Virus record (IMG/VR): IMGVR_UViG_3300026078_000034
Location: 1 to 58,042 of that record
DNA from: a virus
DNA: 58,042 nucleotides
Strand: one strand, 5' to 3'
Positions within the stretch are counted from its first letter, which is position 1; each line of letters starts with the position of its first letter. The notes under the pieces are model-generated. The model searched no databases. It was not told where the DNA came from and was given only the letters and a program-made list of their open reading frames with translations. Below are positions 29,111 to 37,590 of the stretch, piece after piece. Position numbers and translations under genes: made by a program.

Positions 29111-29522
29111 TGGCGAACTGGTTGATGATGAAGAGATCGTATCGATCCTGAAAATGATCGACCATGATTGCAGGGAATTTGCCGGCGCGTTCTTTGAGGA
29201 AGACCGTTCCAGAAAATTCCGCAAAACATGGAACGAAGTCGGCAGGCTGTCCAAACGTTCTGCTCAGGATTGCTTTGTCGACCACGCATGGAAGCATTTC
29301 GTAGTGCATGTCCGCGCCTGGTACGCGAACCGGCTGTCTAATCCGGTGATCCCGGAGAAAGAAGCGCAGCGCTTACACCGCGCCTTGATCATAGAATACA
29401 TGAAGGGCAAGTCTCAAAAGGCCGAAGATGTCCTTCAACTGGCCCCGAATACCCAGCAGTTCGTCGGCGATAAAGATGAAAACCGCCATATTTCCGAACA
29501 ATTTGGCGAAACCGTCCACTAA
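29094..29522 (+). CDS. Hypothetical head-module protein (142 residues)
   Basis: Overlaps the portal gene by 17 bases. Helical, opening MPLLVDGELVDDEEIVSILK. No homologue in P22 itself, but a gene of about this size between portal and scaffold is common in related alphaproteobacterial podoviruses as far as I recall. Possibly a head-assembly factor. Confidence 0.65.
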   Translation: MPLLVDGELVDDEEIVSILKMIDHDCREFAGAFFEEDRSRKFRKTWNEVGRLSKRSAQDCFVDHAWKHFVVHVRAWYANRLSNPVIPEKEAQRLHRALIIEYMKGKSQKAEDVLQLAPNTQQFVGDKDENRHISEQFGETVH

Positions 29523-29533
29523 CAGAGGTCTGT

Positions 29534-30337
29534 ATGGCTGAAGTCGAAGATGTCGGCACCAATGCGCTAGATCCCACTCCCGCGCTGGAAAATCTAGAAA
29601 CTGCGAAACCCGCTGAAACGGCGGTTTCGGAAAATCTAGAAAATCCAGCAGAAAATGAGGGGCTAACTCCTGATCCCGCTCCCAAGGAACACGGCAACAA
29701 GGGCAAGCCCGCATGGTGGCAGGAGCGTATCAACGAAGAGACGAACAAGCGCCGGCAGGTTGAGGAGCAATTAGCCCAGGAGCGCCGCGAAAAGCAGGAA
29801 GCCAAGGCGCTGCTGGAGCGCATGCAGGGTGGCGATAAGGATCAACCCAAAACCCGAACTGAAGAGCCAGATATTGATGCGCTGGTGGACGCCAGGGCCG
29901 AACAAAAGCTGTTCAACGAGGATTGCAACGCGGTCGCTGCGGCCGGCGCCCGGGACATACCGGATTTCAATGACAAGCTCGCGCTGCTCCGCACCATTGG
30001 CGTCGTCAGCGACGATTTCCTGAAGGATATTTTCGCCGTCGATAAAAGCAATGCTCACAAACTGATGGATTCTCTCGCGGCCGATCCAGACCGTGCCCTT
30101 CTGATGACTCGAATGGACTCCCGCAAGCGCATTGCCGAGCTTACAAGGATTCAAATGTCGGATACTGCCAAGCCCGCCGCCACTGCTCCTCGCGCCAATG
30201 TAAGTCGCGTGCCGCCTCCGAAACCTGTTGTTGATGCGGTATCGGATGACATGGGCGAAACCGACCTGACCAACGACAAGCTTGACGACAAAACCTGGTC
30301 GAAGCTGTGGGACAAGAAATACCGCAAAACCGGTTAG
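29534..30337 (+). CDS. Scaffolding protein (P22 gp8-like)
   Basis: 267 residues, acidic and probably disordered at the N-terminus (many Glu/Pro), a coiled-coil stretch 'RQVEEQLAQERREKQEAKAL' at about 77-96, and a short basic C-terminal helix 'KLDDKTWSKLWDKKYRKTG' like the coat-binding end of P22 gp8. Length is close to gp8 (303). It guides coat assembly and then leaves the prohead. A terminator follows. Confidence 0.8.
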   Translation: MAEVEDVGTNALDPTPALENLETAKPAETAVSENLENPAENEGLTPDPAPKEHGNKGKPAWWQERINEETNKRRQVEEQLAQERREKQEAKALLERMQGGDKDQPKTRTEEPDIDALVDARAEQKLFNEDCNAVAAAGARDIPDFNDKLALLRTIGVVSDDFLKDIFAVDKSNAHKLMDSLAADPDRALLMTRMDSRKRIAELTRIQMSDTAKPAATAPRANVSRVPPPKPVVDAVSDDMGETDLTNDKLDDKTWSKLWDKKYRKTG

Positions 30338-30361
30338 GACTTCTGGACTTTGCGATGATGG

Positions 30362-30384
30362 GCCGCCTTCAGGGCGGCTTTTTT
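30362..30384 (+). terminator. Rho-independent terminator between scaffold and coat genes
   Basis: Stem GCCGCC / GGCGGC (30362-30367 and 30373-30378, five-base loop) is followed by TTTTTT. A terminator here would separate the scaffold transcript from the coat gene and allow a different coat-to-scaffold ratio. Confidence 0.8.
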
Positions 30385-30601
30385 ATTGAGGCCGACCCGC
30401 TGGGTTAGCGGGGCTGAAGCGTCCGGAAATTTCGCAACTCGGGCGATGCGATGACTTGCAAAGCGCACGAACTGGATATCGCAACCAGGCTGATACCCGC
30501 CGTTTTCCAGCGACTCGGGACCGCTGAAAGCCAACGCGACTTCGGTCGCTCCCCATCATCCGCGCTTCGAAAGGGCGCACTAATCCGAAAGGTCCCCTCC
30601 C
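30385..30601 (+). ncRNA. Structured 217-nt leader before the coat gene
   Basis: No gene is credible here. Several tight hairpins are visible: CCCGCT-GGGTT-AGCGGG (30396-30412), GCGAC-TTCG-GTCGC with a UUCG tetraloop (30536-30549), and GCGC-N9-GCGC (30562-30578) just before the GTG start. It may be an untranslated leader or cis-acting RNA that controls coat synthesis. No known RNA family was recognised. Confidence 0.5.
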
Positions 30602-31858
30602 GTGGGCAATAATCTTCTCACCCCGTCTATGATCACCAAGTACAGCATCAAGCTGTTCATCAACTCCAACGCCTTCATGATGAGCCTGAATCGTCAGTAT
30701 GACGATCGCTTCGGCCAGGAAGGCGCCAAGATCGGCGCTCAGCTCCGCATCCGTCTGCCCAACGACTACACCGTCACTGACGGCCCGGGCATTTCGCTGC
30801 AGGACACCATCGAACAGCAGGACATTCTGACCGTCTCATATCAGCGTCACGTTGACGTTGCGTTTACAACGGCAGAGCGCACCCTGGACATTGACGATTA
30901 CGCCGAGCGCATTCTTATGCCGCGCGTGAACGTTCTCGCCGGCAACGTCGCCCAGACCATCATGTATGGCTCCGAGGGCGGTGTTTCCAATATCTCGGCG
31001 AACGTCGATAGCAGCAACAACATTCTGGCGGTGAATTCCACGCCGTACCTGAATGCCGGCGCGCTGCTGGACGACAACTCGGCTCCGTACCTTGGCAGCA
31101 AGGGCGAGCGTAAAGTCGTCAACGATCCCCACACCGATGCCCGCGCGACCGCTGCTCTTCAGGGCTTGTTCAACCCGGCAACCTCGATCAGCCAGCAGTT
31201 CATGACCGGCACCATGAAGAACGCCCTGGGCTTCTCCTGGATGCGCGATCAGACCGTCATCAAGCACACCTCGGGCACCCAGGCCTCTGGTACCTTGAAC
31301 GGCGCCAACCAGTCGGGTGTTTCCCTGACCGTTACCGCACTGACCGGCACGCTGGTTCAGGGCGACATCATCACCATTGCCGGCGTGAATGCCGTCAACC
31401 GCGTCACCAAGGCATCGACCGGCCAGCTTCGCCAGTTCGTTGTCACGGCCAACGCTGCGATTGGTGCCACGACGATCTCCATTTATCCGGCGCTTATCCC
31501 GGCTCTGAATCAGACGCCATACATGCAGTTGCCGTATACTCCCCAGCAGTACCAGACCGTCACTGCGTTCCCGGCATCTAATGCCGCTTGGACGCAGTTC
31601 ACCAACGCTTCCGTGACCTATCGCAAGTCGATTGCGTATGCGCCGGACGCGGTGACCATGGTCGTGGCTCCGTTGTGGATGCCGCCGGGCGGTAAGGGTG
31701 TTGTCGAAGCGGCGCGTCATGAAATGGATGACGTGTCGATGCGCTCCCTCGTTTGCTACGAGCCTGGCACTGACCAGCCCGTCGATCGCTTGGACGTTCT
31801 GTTCGGATACCTCTACATCCGGCCGGAATGGGCTAGCGTCGTTGCCGATGTGATCTGA
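30602..31858 (+). CDS. Major capsid (coat) protein, P22 gp5-like HK97 fold
   Basis: 418 residues, near P22 gp5 (430). GTG start. Opens MGNNLLTPSMITKYSIKLFI; 'QEGAKIGAQLRIRLPNDYTV', 'SYQRHVDVAFTTAERTLDID' and 'NVLAGNVAQTIMYGSE' are typical P22-coat segments. A beta-rich insertion (about residues 225-300, 'GVSLTVTALTGTLVQGDIIT' on) corresponds to the P22 insertion domain. The C-terminal 'VDRLDVLFGYLYIRPEWASV' closes the fold. Preceded by a structured leader and followed by a strong hairpin, both consistent with high, separate expression. Confidence 0.93.
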   Translation: MGNNLLTPSMITKYSIKLFINSNAFMMSLNRQYDDRFGQEGAKIGAQLRIRLPNDYTVTDGPGISLQDTIEQQDILTVSYQRHVDVAFTTAERTLDIDDYAERILMPRVNVLAGNVAQTIMYGSEGGVSNISANVDSSNNILAVNSTPYLNAGALLDDNSAPYLGSKGERKVVNDPHTDARATAALQGLFNPATSISQQFMTGTMKNALGFSWMRDQTVIKHTSGTQASGTLNGANQSGVSLTVTALTGTLVQGDIITIAGVNAVNRVTKASTGQLRQFVVTANAAIGATTISIYPALIPALNQTPYMQLPYTPQQYQTVTAFPASNAAWTQFTNASVTYRKSIAYAPDAVTMVVAPLWMPPGGKGVVEAARHEMDDVSMRSLVCYEPGTDQPVDRLDVLFGYLYIRPEWASVVADVI

Positions 31859-31869
31859 CTTCAAACAAG

Positions 31870-31892
31870 CCCAGCTCCATCCCGGAGCTGGG
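31870..31892 (+). terminator. Hairpin after the coat gene (partial terminator)
   Basis: A perfect 9-bp stem CCCAGCTCC / GGAGCTGGG with a five-base loop lies 11 bases after the coat stop. The following sequence is only modestly T-rich (CACTTTC), so it may attenuate transcription or protect the message rather than stop it fully. Confidence 0.65.
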
Positions 31893-31910
31893 CACTTTCA
31901 TGAGGACTAC

Positions 31911-32609
31911 ATGCCCGAATACCTTGATCCCGCGATAGCGAACGAAGGCGAAGCCGCAACCGAATGGCATCCGGGCGCTGGCCCTGCGGCTATTCCAGAC
32001 ATGGCAAAACTGCTCGGCAATCACAAGCATTTCGGGCGCTATTTCGCCCCGCATGTGTTCAAGCCGTTCCCGGCATGGATCTACCACGCGACCGAGCCGG
32101 AGTTTGTCGTTCATACGGCGAAAGAAGCCAAGGAATTCGGCGTCATCTACGACACGGATGACAATCGTTACATCTGTTCCGGTGAATGGAAAACTCGCCC
32201 AGTCAAGAAAATGAAACCCGTCATGACGGGTGCCGGCAAGTCGGTGATTTCGAGCGAGCGCGCACAGGGCGGCGCTTCTCTCGAAATAATGGCGCAAATC
32301 CTTCAGCAGATGCAGAAGGGACAGGTTGCGCCTCCGGCCCTTGGGGAGGCCGTGAAGGCTGATCCGGACTATGCGGCCTTCCTGAAATTCAAGAAGTGGA
32401 AGGCTGGTCAGGAAGGCCACACGACTACGGATGTTCTCCATGTCGAGAATCCGGGCAGCACAAGGGTTGATCAGCCGTCCGTCGCGCTTTCGCCGGCCGA
32501 AGAGAAAGACATCCTGATCAATCTGGCGAAGGAAAAGGACATCCACGTCGATAAGCGCTGGGGTCTGGACAAGATCAAGGCTGCTCTTGACGAAGCCGGC
32601 GCAGACTAA
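31911..32609 (+). CDS. Head-module protein of unknown function (232 residues)
   Basis: Between coat and gp4-like genes. Opens MPEYLDPAIANEGEAATEWH, has 'PFPAWIYHATEPEFVVHTAK' in the middle and a C-terminal helical piece 'DKRWGLDKIKAALDEAGAD' resembling a SAP- or HeH-like nucleic-acid-binding motif. It could be a decoration or head-tail factor; not identified. Confidence 0.6.
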   Translation: MPEYLDPAIANEGEAATEWHPGAGPAAIPDMAKLLGNHKHFGRYFAPHVFKPFPAWIYHATEPEFVVHTAKEAKEFGVIYDTDDNRYICSGEWKTRPVKKMKPVMTGAGKSVISSERAQGGASLEIMAQILQQMQKGQVAPPALGEAVKADPDYAAFLKFKKWKAGQEGHTTTDVLHVENPGSTRVDQPSVALSPAEEKDILINLAKEKDIHVDKRWGLDKIKAALDEAGAD

Positions 32610-33349
32610 TGGCTCTGCCCGTCATTCCGAACGCGCAGACAGTAATCGAGACTGCGCTTCGCAAGGCGGGCATTGTCGGCATTGATGAGTCAATAGAGCA
32701 ACCGGTTCTGAATGATGCTCTGGATGATGCGAACGATTTTCTAGCTCAGATCAACCATCAGCGGTCGCTGGTCTATCATTTAGTTGATTATGCGTTTGTC
32801 TCGACGGGAGCGCAGACCTATACCGTAGGGGCGGGGCAGAACTTCAATATCAATCCGCGCCCGGACCGCATCGAGAGTGCATTTCTTCGACAGGTAATCC
32901 CGTCTCAAGGCCAACAGATCGACTGGCCGATTAGCATTATCCCGGCAAGGGAAAACTACAACCAGATCACGCTGAAGACCCTCGGCACGTTCGCCTGGAC
33001 GATCTTCTATGATTCCGGCTGGCCGATCGGAACGCTTTATCCTTGGCCGATACCTCAGGCCAGCATCTATGAACTGCACTGCACGTTCAAAGAAACGTTG
33101 CAGCGGTTCGGTTCGCTTCAGGACAAGATCAATCTTCCCCCGGAGTACGTGCCGGTCCTGAAGTGGAATCTGGCGCAGTGGTATCGAGCATCTTATCAGA
33201 TGCCGGAAGACCCGATGATTAATAAGCTCGCGCGTCGGTCTTTGAACATCGTTCGTCTGGCAAACGTGCAAGTGCCGACTTTGAGCATGCCAAACGGCGT
33301 GATCAAGAACTCCGGGCGTTCGTATAATTATAAATCTGACCAGCCCTGA
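32609..33349 (+). CDS. P22 gp4-like head-completion / tail accessory protein
   Basis: 246 residues. 'TVIETALRKAGIVGIDESIE' at the start, 'DFLAQINHQRSLVYHLVDYA' and 'VGAGQNFNINPRPDRIESAF' followed by 'PPEYVPVLKWNLAQWY' are characteristic of the gp4 family, whose members bind beneath the portal to start tail assembly and stabilise packaged DNA. P22 gp4 is shorter (166) and also has a muramidase activity; I see no clear catalytic motif here. Overlaps its upstream neighbour by one base. Confidence 0.88.
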   Translation: MALPVIPNAQTVIETALRKAGIVGIDESIEQPVLNDALDDANDFLAQINHQRSLVYHLVDYAFVSTGAQTYTVGAGQNFNINPRPDRIESAFLRQVIPSQGQQIDWPISIIPARENYNQITLKTLGTFAWTIFYDSGWPIGTLYPWPIPQASIYELHCTFKETLQRFGSLQDKINLPPEYVPVLKWNLAQWYRASYQMPEDPMINKLARRSLNIVRLANVQVPTLSMPNGVIKNSGRSYNYKSDQP

Positions 33350-33376
33350 TGGGCATTTCTAGAAAGGACTAAAGCA

Positions 33377-33772
33377 ATGCCTATCGGAATTCTTCCCACC
33401 ACGGGTTTTCAGCCGGTTGATAACGACTGGCTGAACGGTATTGCGGGCGGCCATAACTTGATCTCCCAGAATGGCCTTACCGCAGTCGGCACCAATCAAG
33501 CGACCGCCCTTCAACTCGCGGATCGAATCGCCATGTTCTCGATTGATACTTCGTCTGCCAGCACTGGAGTCGCTTTGCCGGCCGCCCTTGCCGGCGTGAC
33601 CATCTTTATTGCAAACAACACGGCGAATAACATTTCCGCATTCCCGTCGATTACGAATAACCCGGTGACCAGCGCTCAAGATACGATCAATAACACGACC
33701 AGCGCGACCATCAACGCCCACACCGGCACAGCATTCACCTGCGCCAAGAATGGCACCTGGTACACCAACTAA
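33377..33772 (+). CDS. Virion-module beta protein, paralogue of 33974-34399
   Basis: 131 residues; good AAGGA before the start. 'GTNQATALQLADRIAMFSID', 'GVALPAALAGVTIFIANNTA' and 'NISAFPS' match the end of the protein at 33974 in the same order. Both look like a single beta-sandwich or fibre-knob domain. Likely a minor head or tail protein. Confidence 0.65.
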   Translation: MPIGILPTTGFQPVDNDWLNGIAGGHNLISQNGLTAVGTNQATALQLADRIAMFSIDTSSASTGVALPAALAGVTIFIANNTANNISAFPSITNNPVTSAQDTINNTTSATINAHTGTAFTCAKNGTWYTN

Positions 33773-33972
33773 TGCCGATCCGTCCCAATTCCGGCCTGCG
33801 TAAATCGCGCAAGAACTATTTCGGCTGGAAGGACGGGAATAGCTACTTTGTATCGTTGTCTCCGAGAAGCGATAACGAGCCGGCAAATCAATATGCATCT
33901 GCACAAGATGCATTGAAAGACGCCTCCAGTCGGCACCTTCCCATTGTATGGGAAGATCCTTCGGTGATCTGA
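33772..33972 (+). CDS. 66-residue protein between the paralogous virion genes
   Basis: Starts one base inside the previous stop (TAATG). Basic N-terminus MPIRPNSGLRKSRKNYFGWK, then a short alpha/beta segment. Unknown function. Confidence 0.55.
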   Translation: MPIRPNSGLRKSRKNYFGWKDGNSYFVSLSPRSDNEPANQYASAQDALKDASSRHLPIVWEDPSVI

Positions 33973-33973
33973 C

Positions 33974-34399
33974 TTGGCGACGGTCATTACGGGGCAGAAC
34001 CTTCCTCCTCCGCAGTCGCCATTTGTAGACCCGAAAACTGGCATCCTTAGTTATGACGGATATCAGTTCCTCCTCAATCTGATCAGCAACGCTTTATCTG
34101 CCGGGATTACATCCTCTGTCGGATCAGGAATTGTTGCTGCCGGGGTTAACCAAGCCACAGCTACACTTCTCACCAACGACTGGAATGAAGTCGATTCCGG
34201 TACGGGTGGAGGCGTGTTGCTGGCTTCACTTCAGTCCGGCCAGAGCCAATTGGTGTTCAACAATACCGGAGGGTCGATCTCGGTGTATCCGCCCCCCGGG
34301 AGCAACATCGACGCTCTGTTGACCAATCAGGCATTCGTTCTCGGAGCTGGTGTACGAACCACGTTCGATTTCTTCTCCTCCACGCAGATCAGATCGTAA
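33974..34399 (+). CDS. Virion-module protein with TTG start (141 residues)
   Basis: TTG start after the previous TGA; N-terminus 'ITGQNLPPPQSPFVDPKTGI' then 'LSYDGYQFLLNLISNAL' is a pattern common in phage tail proteins. The C-terminal half repeats the motif order of the 33377 protein ('GVNQATATLL', 'GVLLASLQSG', 'LVFNNTGGSISVYPPPG'). Ends one base before the gp10-like gene. Probably a tail component; a needle or adaptor role is possible because no separate P22 gp26-like needle was found. Confidence 0.65.
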   Translation: MATVITGQNLPPPQSPFVDPKTGILSYDGYQFLLNLISNALSAGITSSVGSGIVAAGVNQATATLLTNDWNEVDSGTGGGVLLASLQSGQSQLVFNNTGGSISVYPPPGSNIDALLTNQAFVLGAGVRTTFDFFSSTQIRS

Positions 34400-35860
34400 A
34401 TGAAACTCCCACTCAATTCCGGCGCATATCAAAGCCGCGCCTTGATTGCGGGGGCGCAGCGTTGCGTGAACCTGTTTCCTGAACAAAATCCTGCCGAGAT
34501 CGACCCGGAATCTCCGTTCACGCATTATCCAAGGCCAGGCCTGATTTCCCTTGCAAAGCCCCCAACGCAGGGCCGGGGGAGGGGATTGTTTCGCGTTTCG
34601 AATGGAGACTTGTACGGGGTTGTCGGCCCAAACGTTTATTATATCGACCCGAATTGGAATTTCAATCTTCTCGGATCGATCCAGAACCAGTTCACGCCCG
34701 TATCGATGGATGACAACGGGCAGTCGAACGGCAATGAGATTGTCTTAGTAGATAACAGCCCACTCGGTTATCAGATCAACATGACCTCGCGTCAGATGAC
34801 GCAGATCGTGGACACGACAGGATTATTCACCGGGGCCACAAGGGTACAATTCTTCGATACGTTCTTCACCTTCAATCAGATCGGCACGAATAACTGGTAT
34901 TGTTCTCTCTCGGAACAGGTAGCGTTTAACGCTCTGGATCAGGCTTCCAAGGGCACATTCGGCGATCCGATCCAGTCGATCATAGCTTGCCAAAGAACGC
35001 TCTGGCTGATCGGGGCGATGACCTCCGAGCCGTGGTTCGATGCGGGCGATCCGATCTTTCCATTCGAGGAAGTGTTCGGTCAATTGGTTCCTCACGGAAC
35101 GATCGCGCCTTACTCGGTTTGCACGACTGACGTTGCGGCCTTCTATCTGTCTCAGGACAAGGACGGCCGGGCCATCTTCCTTCAAATCGAAGGCTATGGC
35201 GCAAAGCGCGTGTCAACCTTCGCGTTAGAAGATGAGTGGCTGACCTATCCTCGTCTGACTGACGCGATCTGCTACACCTATCAGCAGGGCGGTCATACCT
35301 TTGTTGTGATTCATTTCCCCTCCGCCAATAAATCATGGGGATACGACCTCGCAACGAAGCAGTGGCATCAGCGAACCTGGATCGACCAGAACGGCACTGA
35401 AAATCGCGAAAGAGTTTGCTTCCACGCCTTTGCCTACAACACCAATGTAGGCATGGACTGGCAGACGGGACAGATTTACGCGCTCGATCAGAATACGTTT
35501 ACCGATGCAGGGAATCCCATTTCTTGCATCAGATCTTTCCCTCACGTCGTTCAAGACCTGAAGATGATCACCATTCCATCTGTGACGCTCGATATGCAGA
35601 CCGGAACGGGCTCCGGGACAAGCGAGACTGACACGAATGCGCCAGTCGTTTCGCTGCGAATTTCCAAAAATGCGGGTGGATCGTTCGGCAACAAGCGTGA
35701 GAAAGCGCTGTTGAGTTCAGGCAATTATCGCTCCATGCTGCGATGGCGCGGACTTGGGCAAGGGCGCGATTTCGTATTCGAGTTCTCTTGGTCTGCACCA
35801 TTTAGTACAGCAATTAATCAGGCATATATTGGCGATCCTCCGATTGTGCACGCGGCATGA
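34400..35860 (+). CDS. P22 gp10-like packaged-DNA stabilisation / tail hub protein
   Basis: 486 residues (P22 gp10 is 472). 'LNSGAYQSRALIAGAQRCVN' and 'LFPEQNP' open the protein as in the family; repeated blade-like segments ('LFRVSNGDLYGVVGPNVYYI', 'VQFFDTFFTFNQIGTNNWYC', 'SANKSWGYDLATKQWHQRTW') form a beta-propeller-like ring. In P22, gp10 follows gp4 and plugs the portal. Overlaps the GNAT gene by four bases. Confidence 0.9.
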   Translation: MKLPLNSGAYQSRALIAGAQRCVNLFPEQNPAEIDPESPFTHYPRPGLISLAKPPTQGRGRGLFRVSNGDLYGVVGPNVYYIDPNWNFNLLGSIQNQFTPVSMDDNGQSNGNEIVLVDNSPLGYQINMTSRQMTQIVDTTGLFTGATRVQFFDTFFTFNQIGTNNWYCSLSEQVAFNALDQASKGTFGDPIQSIIACQRTLWLIGAMTSEPWFDAGDPIFPFEEVFGQLVPHGTIAPYSVCTTDVAAFYLSQDKDGRAIFLQIEGYGAKRVSTFALEDEWLTYPRLTDAICYTYQQGGHTFVVIHFPSANKSWGYDLATKQWHQRTWIDQNGTENRERVCFHAFAYNTNVGMDWQTGQIYALDQNTFTDAGNPISCIRSFPHVVQDLKMITIPSVTLDMQTGTGSGTSETDTNAPVVSLRISKNAGGSFGNKREKALLSSGNYRSMLRWRGLGQGRDFVFEFSWSAPFSTAINQAYIGDPPIVHAA

Positions 35861-36324
35861 CGAATATCGCTGTTGAATCCTTCTCGGCAATCTACAGCGA
35901 GTTACTTCCACTCTTCCAACTGCACTGGCGCGATCTTGGTCCCTACAAGGACCAGATGCCGCTTTCGCCAAATCTCCCCGTCTACGAATTTCTCGAAAGC
36001 GCCGGGCAATTGCTTTGCCTGACGGCGAGGCAGCATCGAAGGCTGATCGGATACCTGATCGCAAAGACTGGTCCGGGTCTTCACTACTCGGAAACAAATC
36101 AGGCGATCACGGACATTCCTTATGTGCATCCTGAAATCAAGATGCGCGGGATTGTCATGATGCGGTTGTTTCATGCGGCCGAGGATGAATTCCGCAAGCG
36201 CGGCGTTGGGCCATGGTTCGCAAGCTACAAGGTTGGATCAAAGCATGCGCCGTCAATGGACCGTCTGTTACGGCACGTCGGCATGACGCCATGCGATTTG
36301 CAATTCTCGAAGTGGATTAGCTGA
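35857..36324 (+). CDS. GNAT-fold acetyltransferase in the tail module
   Basis: 155 residues. 'LCLTARQHRRLIGYLIAKTG' (beta hairpin), 'DIPYVHPEIKMRGIVMMRLF' (pyrophosphate-binding turn area) and 'EFRKRGVGPWFASYKVGSK' follow the GNAT layout; the usual Q/RxxGxG/A box is only loosely present ('KMRGIV'). It sits between hub and ejection genes, where similar proteins occur in other podoviruses. Could modify a host or virion protein, or the fold may serve structurally. Confidence 0.7.
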   Translation: MTNIAVESFSAIYSELLPLFQLHWRDLGPYKDQMPLSPNLPVYEFLESAGQLLCLTARQHRRLIGYLIAKTGPGLHYSETNQAITDIPYVHPEIKMRGIVMMRLFHAAEDEFRKRGVGPWFASYKVGSKHAPSMDRLLRHVGMTPCDLQFSKWIS

Positions 36325-36325
36325 C

Positions 36326-37105
36326 ATGGGCATCACAGCTCTTATCGCTGGCGGCCTTGGTGCTGCTGGCTCGATCGGCTCTGCACTGATTGGATCGAAT
36401 GCGTCCAGCAACGCCTCCAAGGCGCAAGTGGCGGCACAGCAGCAGGCGCTTGCCCAGCAGCAGGCTTTATATAGTCAGGGCTTGGGCGTTGCTCAGAACT
36501 CATTGCAGCCGTTCGTCAGCGCCGGGCAAAGCGTTCTTCCGACCCTTCAGGGCCTGATTACCCCCGGCGCGAACCAAAGCGCGCTACTGGCGCAAACCCC
36601 CGGATTCCAGTTCCAGCAACAATACGGAACGATGGCGGCCACGAATGCACTAGCCGCGAAGAGTGGCGCATCCGCGGGCCCTCTAGCGACCGCGATTAGC
36701 CAGTACAATCAGGGCTTGGCTGGTACAACCTGGCAGAACACCGTCAATGCGCTGCAGGGCTTTGCCAATACGGGAGCCAATGCGGCGGGCACGCTGGGCA
36801 CCGCAGCTCTAGGCGGCGCGATCAATGAAGGTAACGCTCAGGCTGGAACGCTCGGGAATATAGGTAATGCTCAGGCATCTGGCATTCTCGGAAGCGCGAA
36901 CGCTCTATCAGGCGGGATTAATGGTGCGACTGGCGGCATCAACAATGCGCTTCTATTCAGTGCTATCGGCGGCAACCAGGGCAGCAATGGCCTCTACAGC
37001 GGCTTCAGCGGTCCCGCCTATGGCGGCGGAAATGTCTTGACCGATTCCTTCGGCGGGAGCCCGACTAATCCGCTTCCCGGACTCACAGCAGCGGATTACG
37101 GCTAA
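36326..37105 (+). CDS. Ejection protein, P22 gp7-like
   Basis: 259 residues, Gly/Ala/Gln/Asn-rich. 'ALIAGGLGAAGSIGSALIGS' gives a small hydrophobic N-terminus, then a helical 'AAQQQALAQQQALYSQGLGV' and 'QTPGFQFQQQYGTMAATNAL', signature segments of DNA-transfer proteins that are packed in the head and injected. First of four consecutive genes in the ejection block. Confidence 0.8.
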   Translation: MGITALIAGGLGAAGSIGSALIGSNASSNASKAQVAAQQQALAQQQALYSQGLGVAQNSLQPFVSAGQSVLPTLQGLITPGANQSALLAQTPGFQFQQQYGTMAATNALAAKSGASAGPLATAISQYNQGLAGTTWQNTVNALQGFANTGANAAGTLGTAALGGAINEGNAQAGTLGNIGNAQASGILGSANALSGGINGATGGINNALLFSAIGGNQGSNGLYSGFSGPAYGGGNVLTDSFGGSPTNPLPGLTAADYG

Positions 37106-37590
37106 TGGCGAATCCTCTTGAGAGCGGGATGACCAGCCCGGCTGCACCGAACCCAAACGCTGGAAATGCTTTGCAGCAAGGCGCCCAGCAACAGCCCCAG
37201 CAAGCACCGCCGCCTCCCAACCACGCCCAAACTGTCGCGGCGCTTCGCCATTTTGATGCGATCAAAGGCGAATTGCAAATTCTGCTGCAAAATCCCGCTC
37301 TCGGAAAGTCAAATCTGAAAAGCGGGATCATCGACGGCGTGTCTAAGTTAGTTGGCGAGCGCATCTTGTCGGCTCCGGAAGCTGTCATTCAACTCTCGAA
37401 AGTGCCGGATGATCCATTGGAGCAGAGGAAATTCCTGCAACAGCAAATGATGCAAACCATCCAGGCCGAGCGCGGAATTTTAGCGCATCACGCGGCGGGT
37501 TTTGCGGGTCAGGGTTCGATGCCAACGCCTTCCGCCGATGATCATATGGATACGATGAAAAGCCTCCACGCCAACTATGGTGGAAAGTGA
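37105..37590 (+). CDS. Ejection-block protein (161 residues)
   Basis: The start overlaps the previous stop by one base. A Gln/Pro-rich disordered N-terminus (about 1-40) precedes a helical domain 'NHAQTVAALRHFDAIKGELQ'. Position suggests an internal virion protein or a chaperone for one (P22 gp14 role). No firm identity. Confidence 0.6.
   Translation: MANPLESGMTSPAAPNPNAGNALQQGAQQQPQQAPPPPNHAQTVAALRHFDAIKGELQILLQNPALGKSNLKSGIIDGVSKLVGERILSAPEAVIQLSKVPDDPLEQRKFLQQQMMQTIQAERGILAHHAAGFAGQGSMPTPSADDHMDTMKSLHANYGGK

Noticed and set aside
30334-30534. - strand frame in the gap before the coat gene
   Set aside because: It would run through the terminator hairpin and against the operon; composition is not protein-like. 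The gap is better explained as a structured leader.
30836-31864. Long - strand frame opposite the coat gene
   Set aside because: Antisense to the P22-like coat protein; very rich in Arg/Gly/Val in a way typical of reverse frames.
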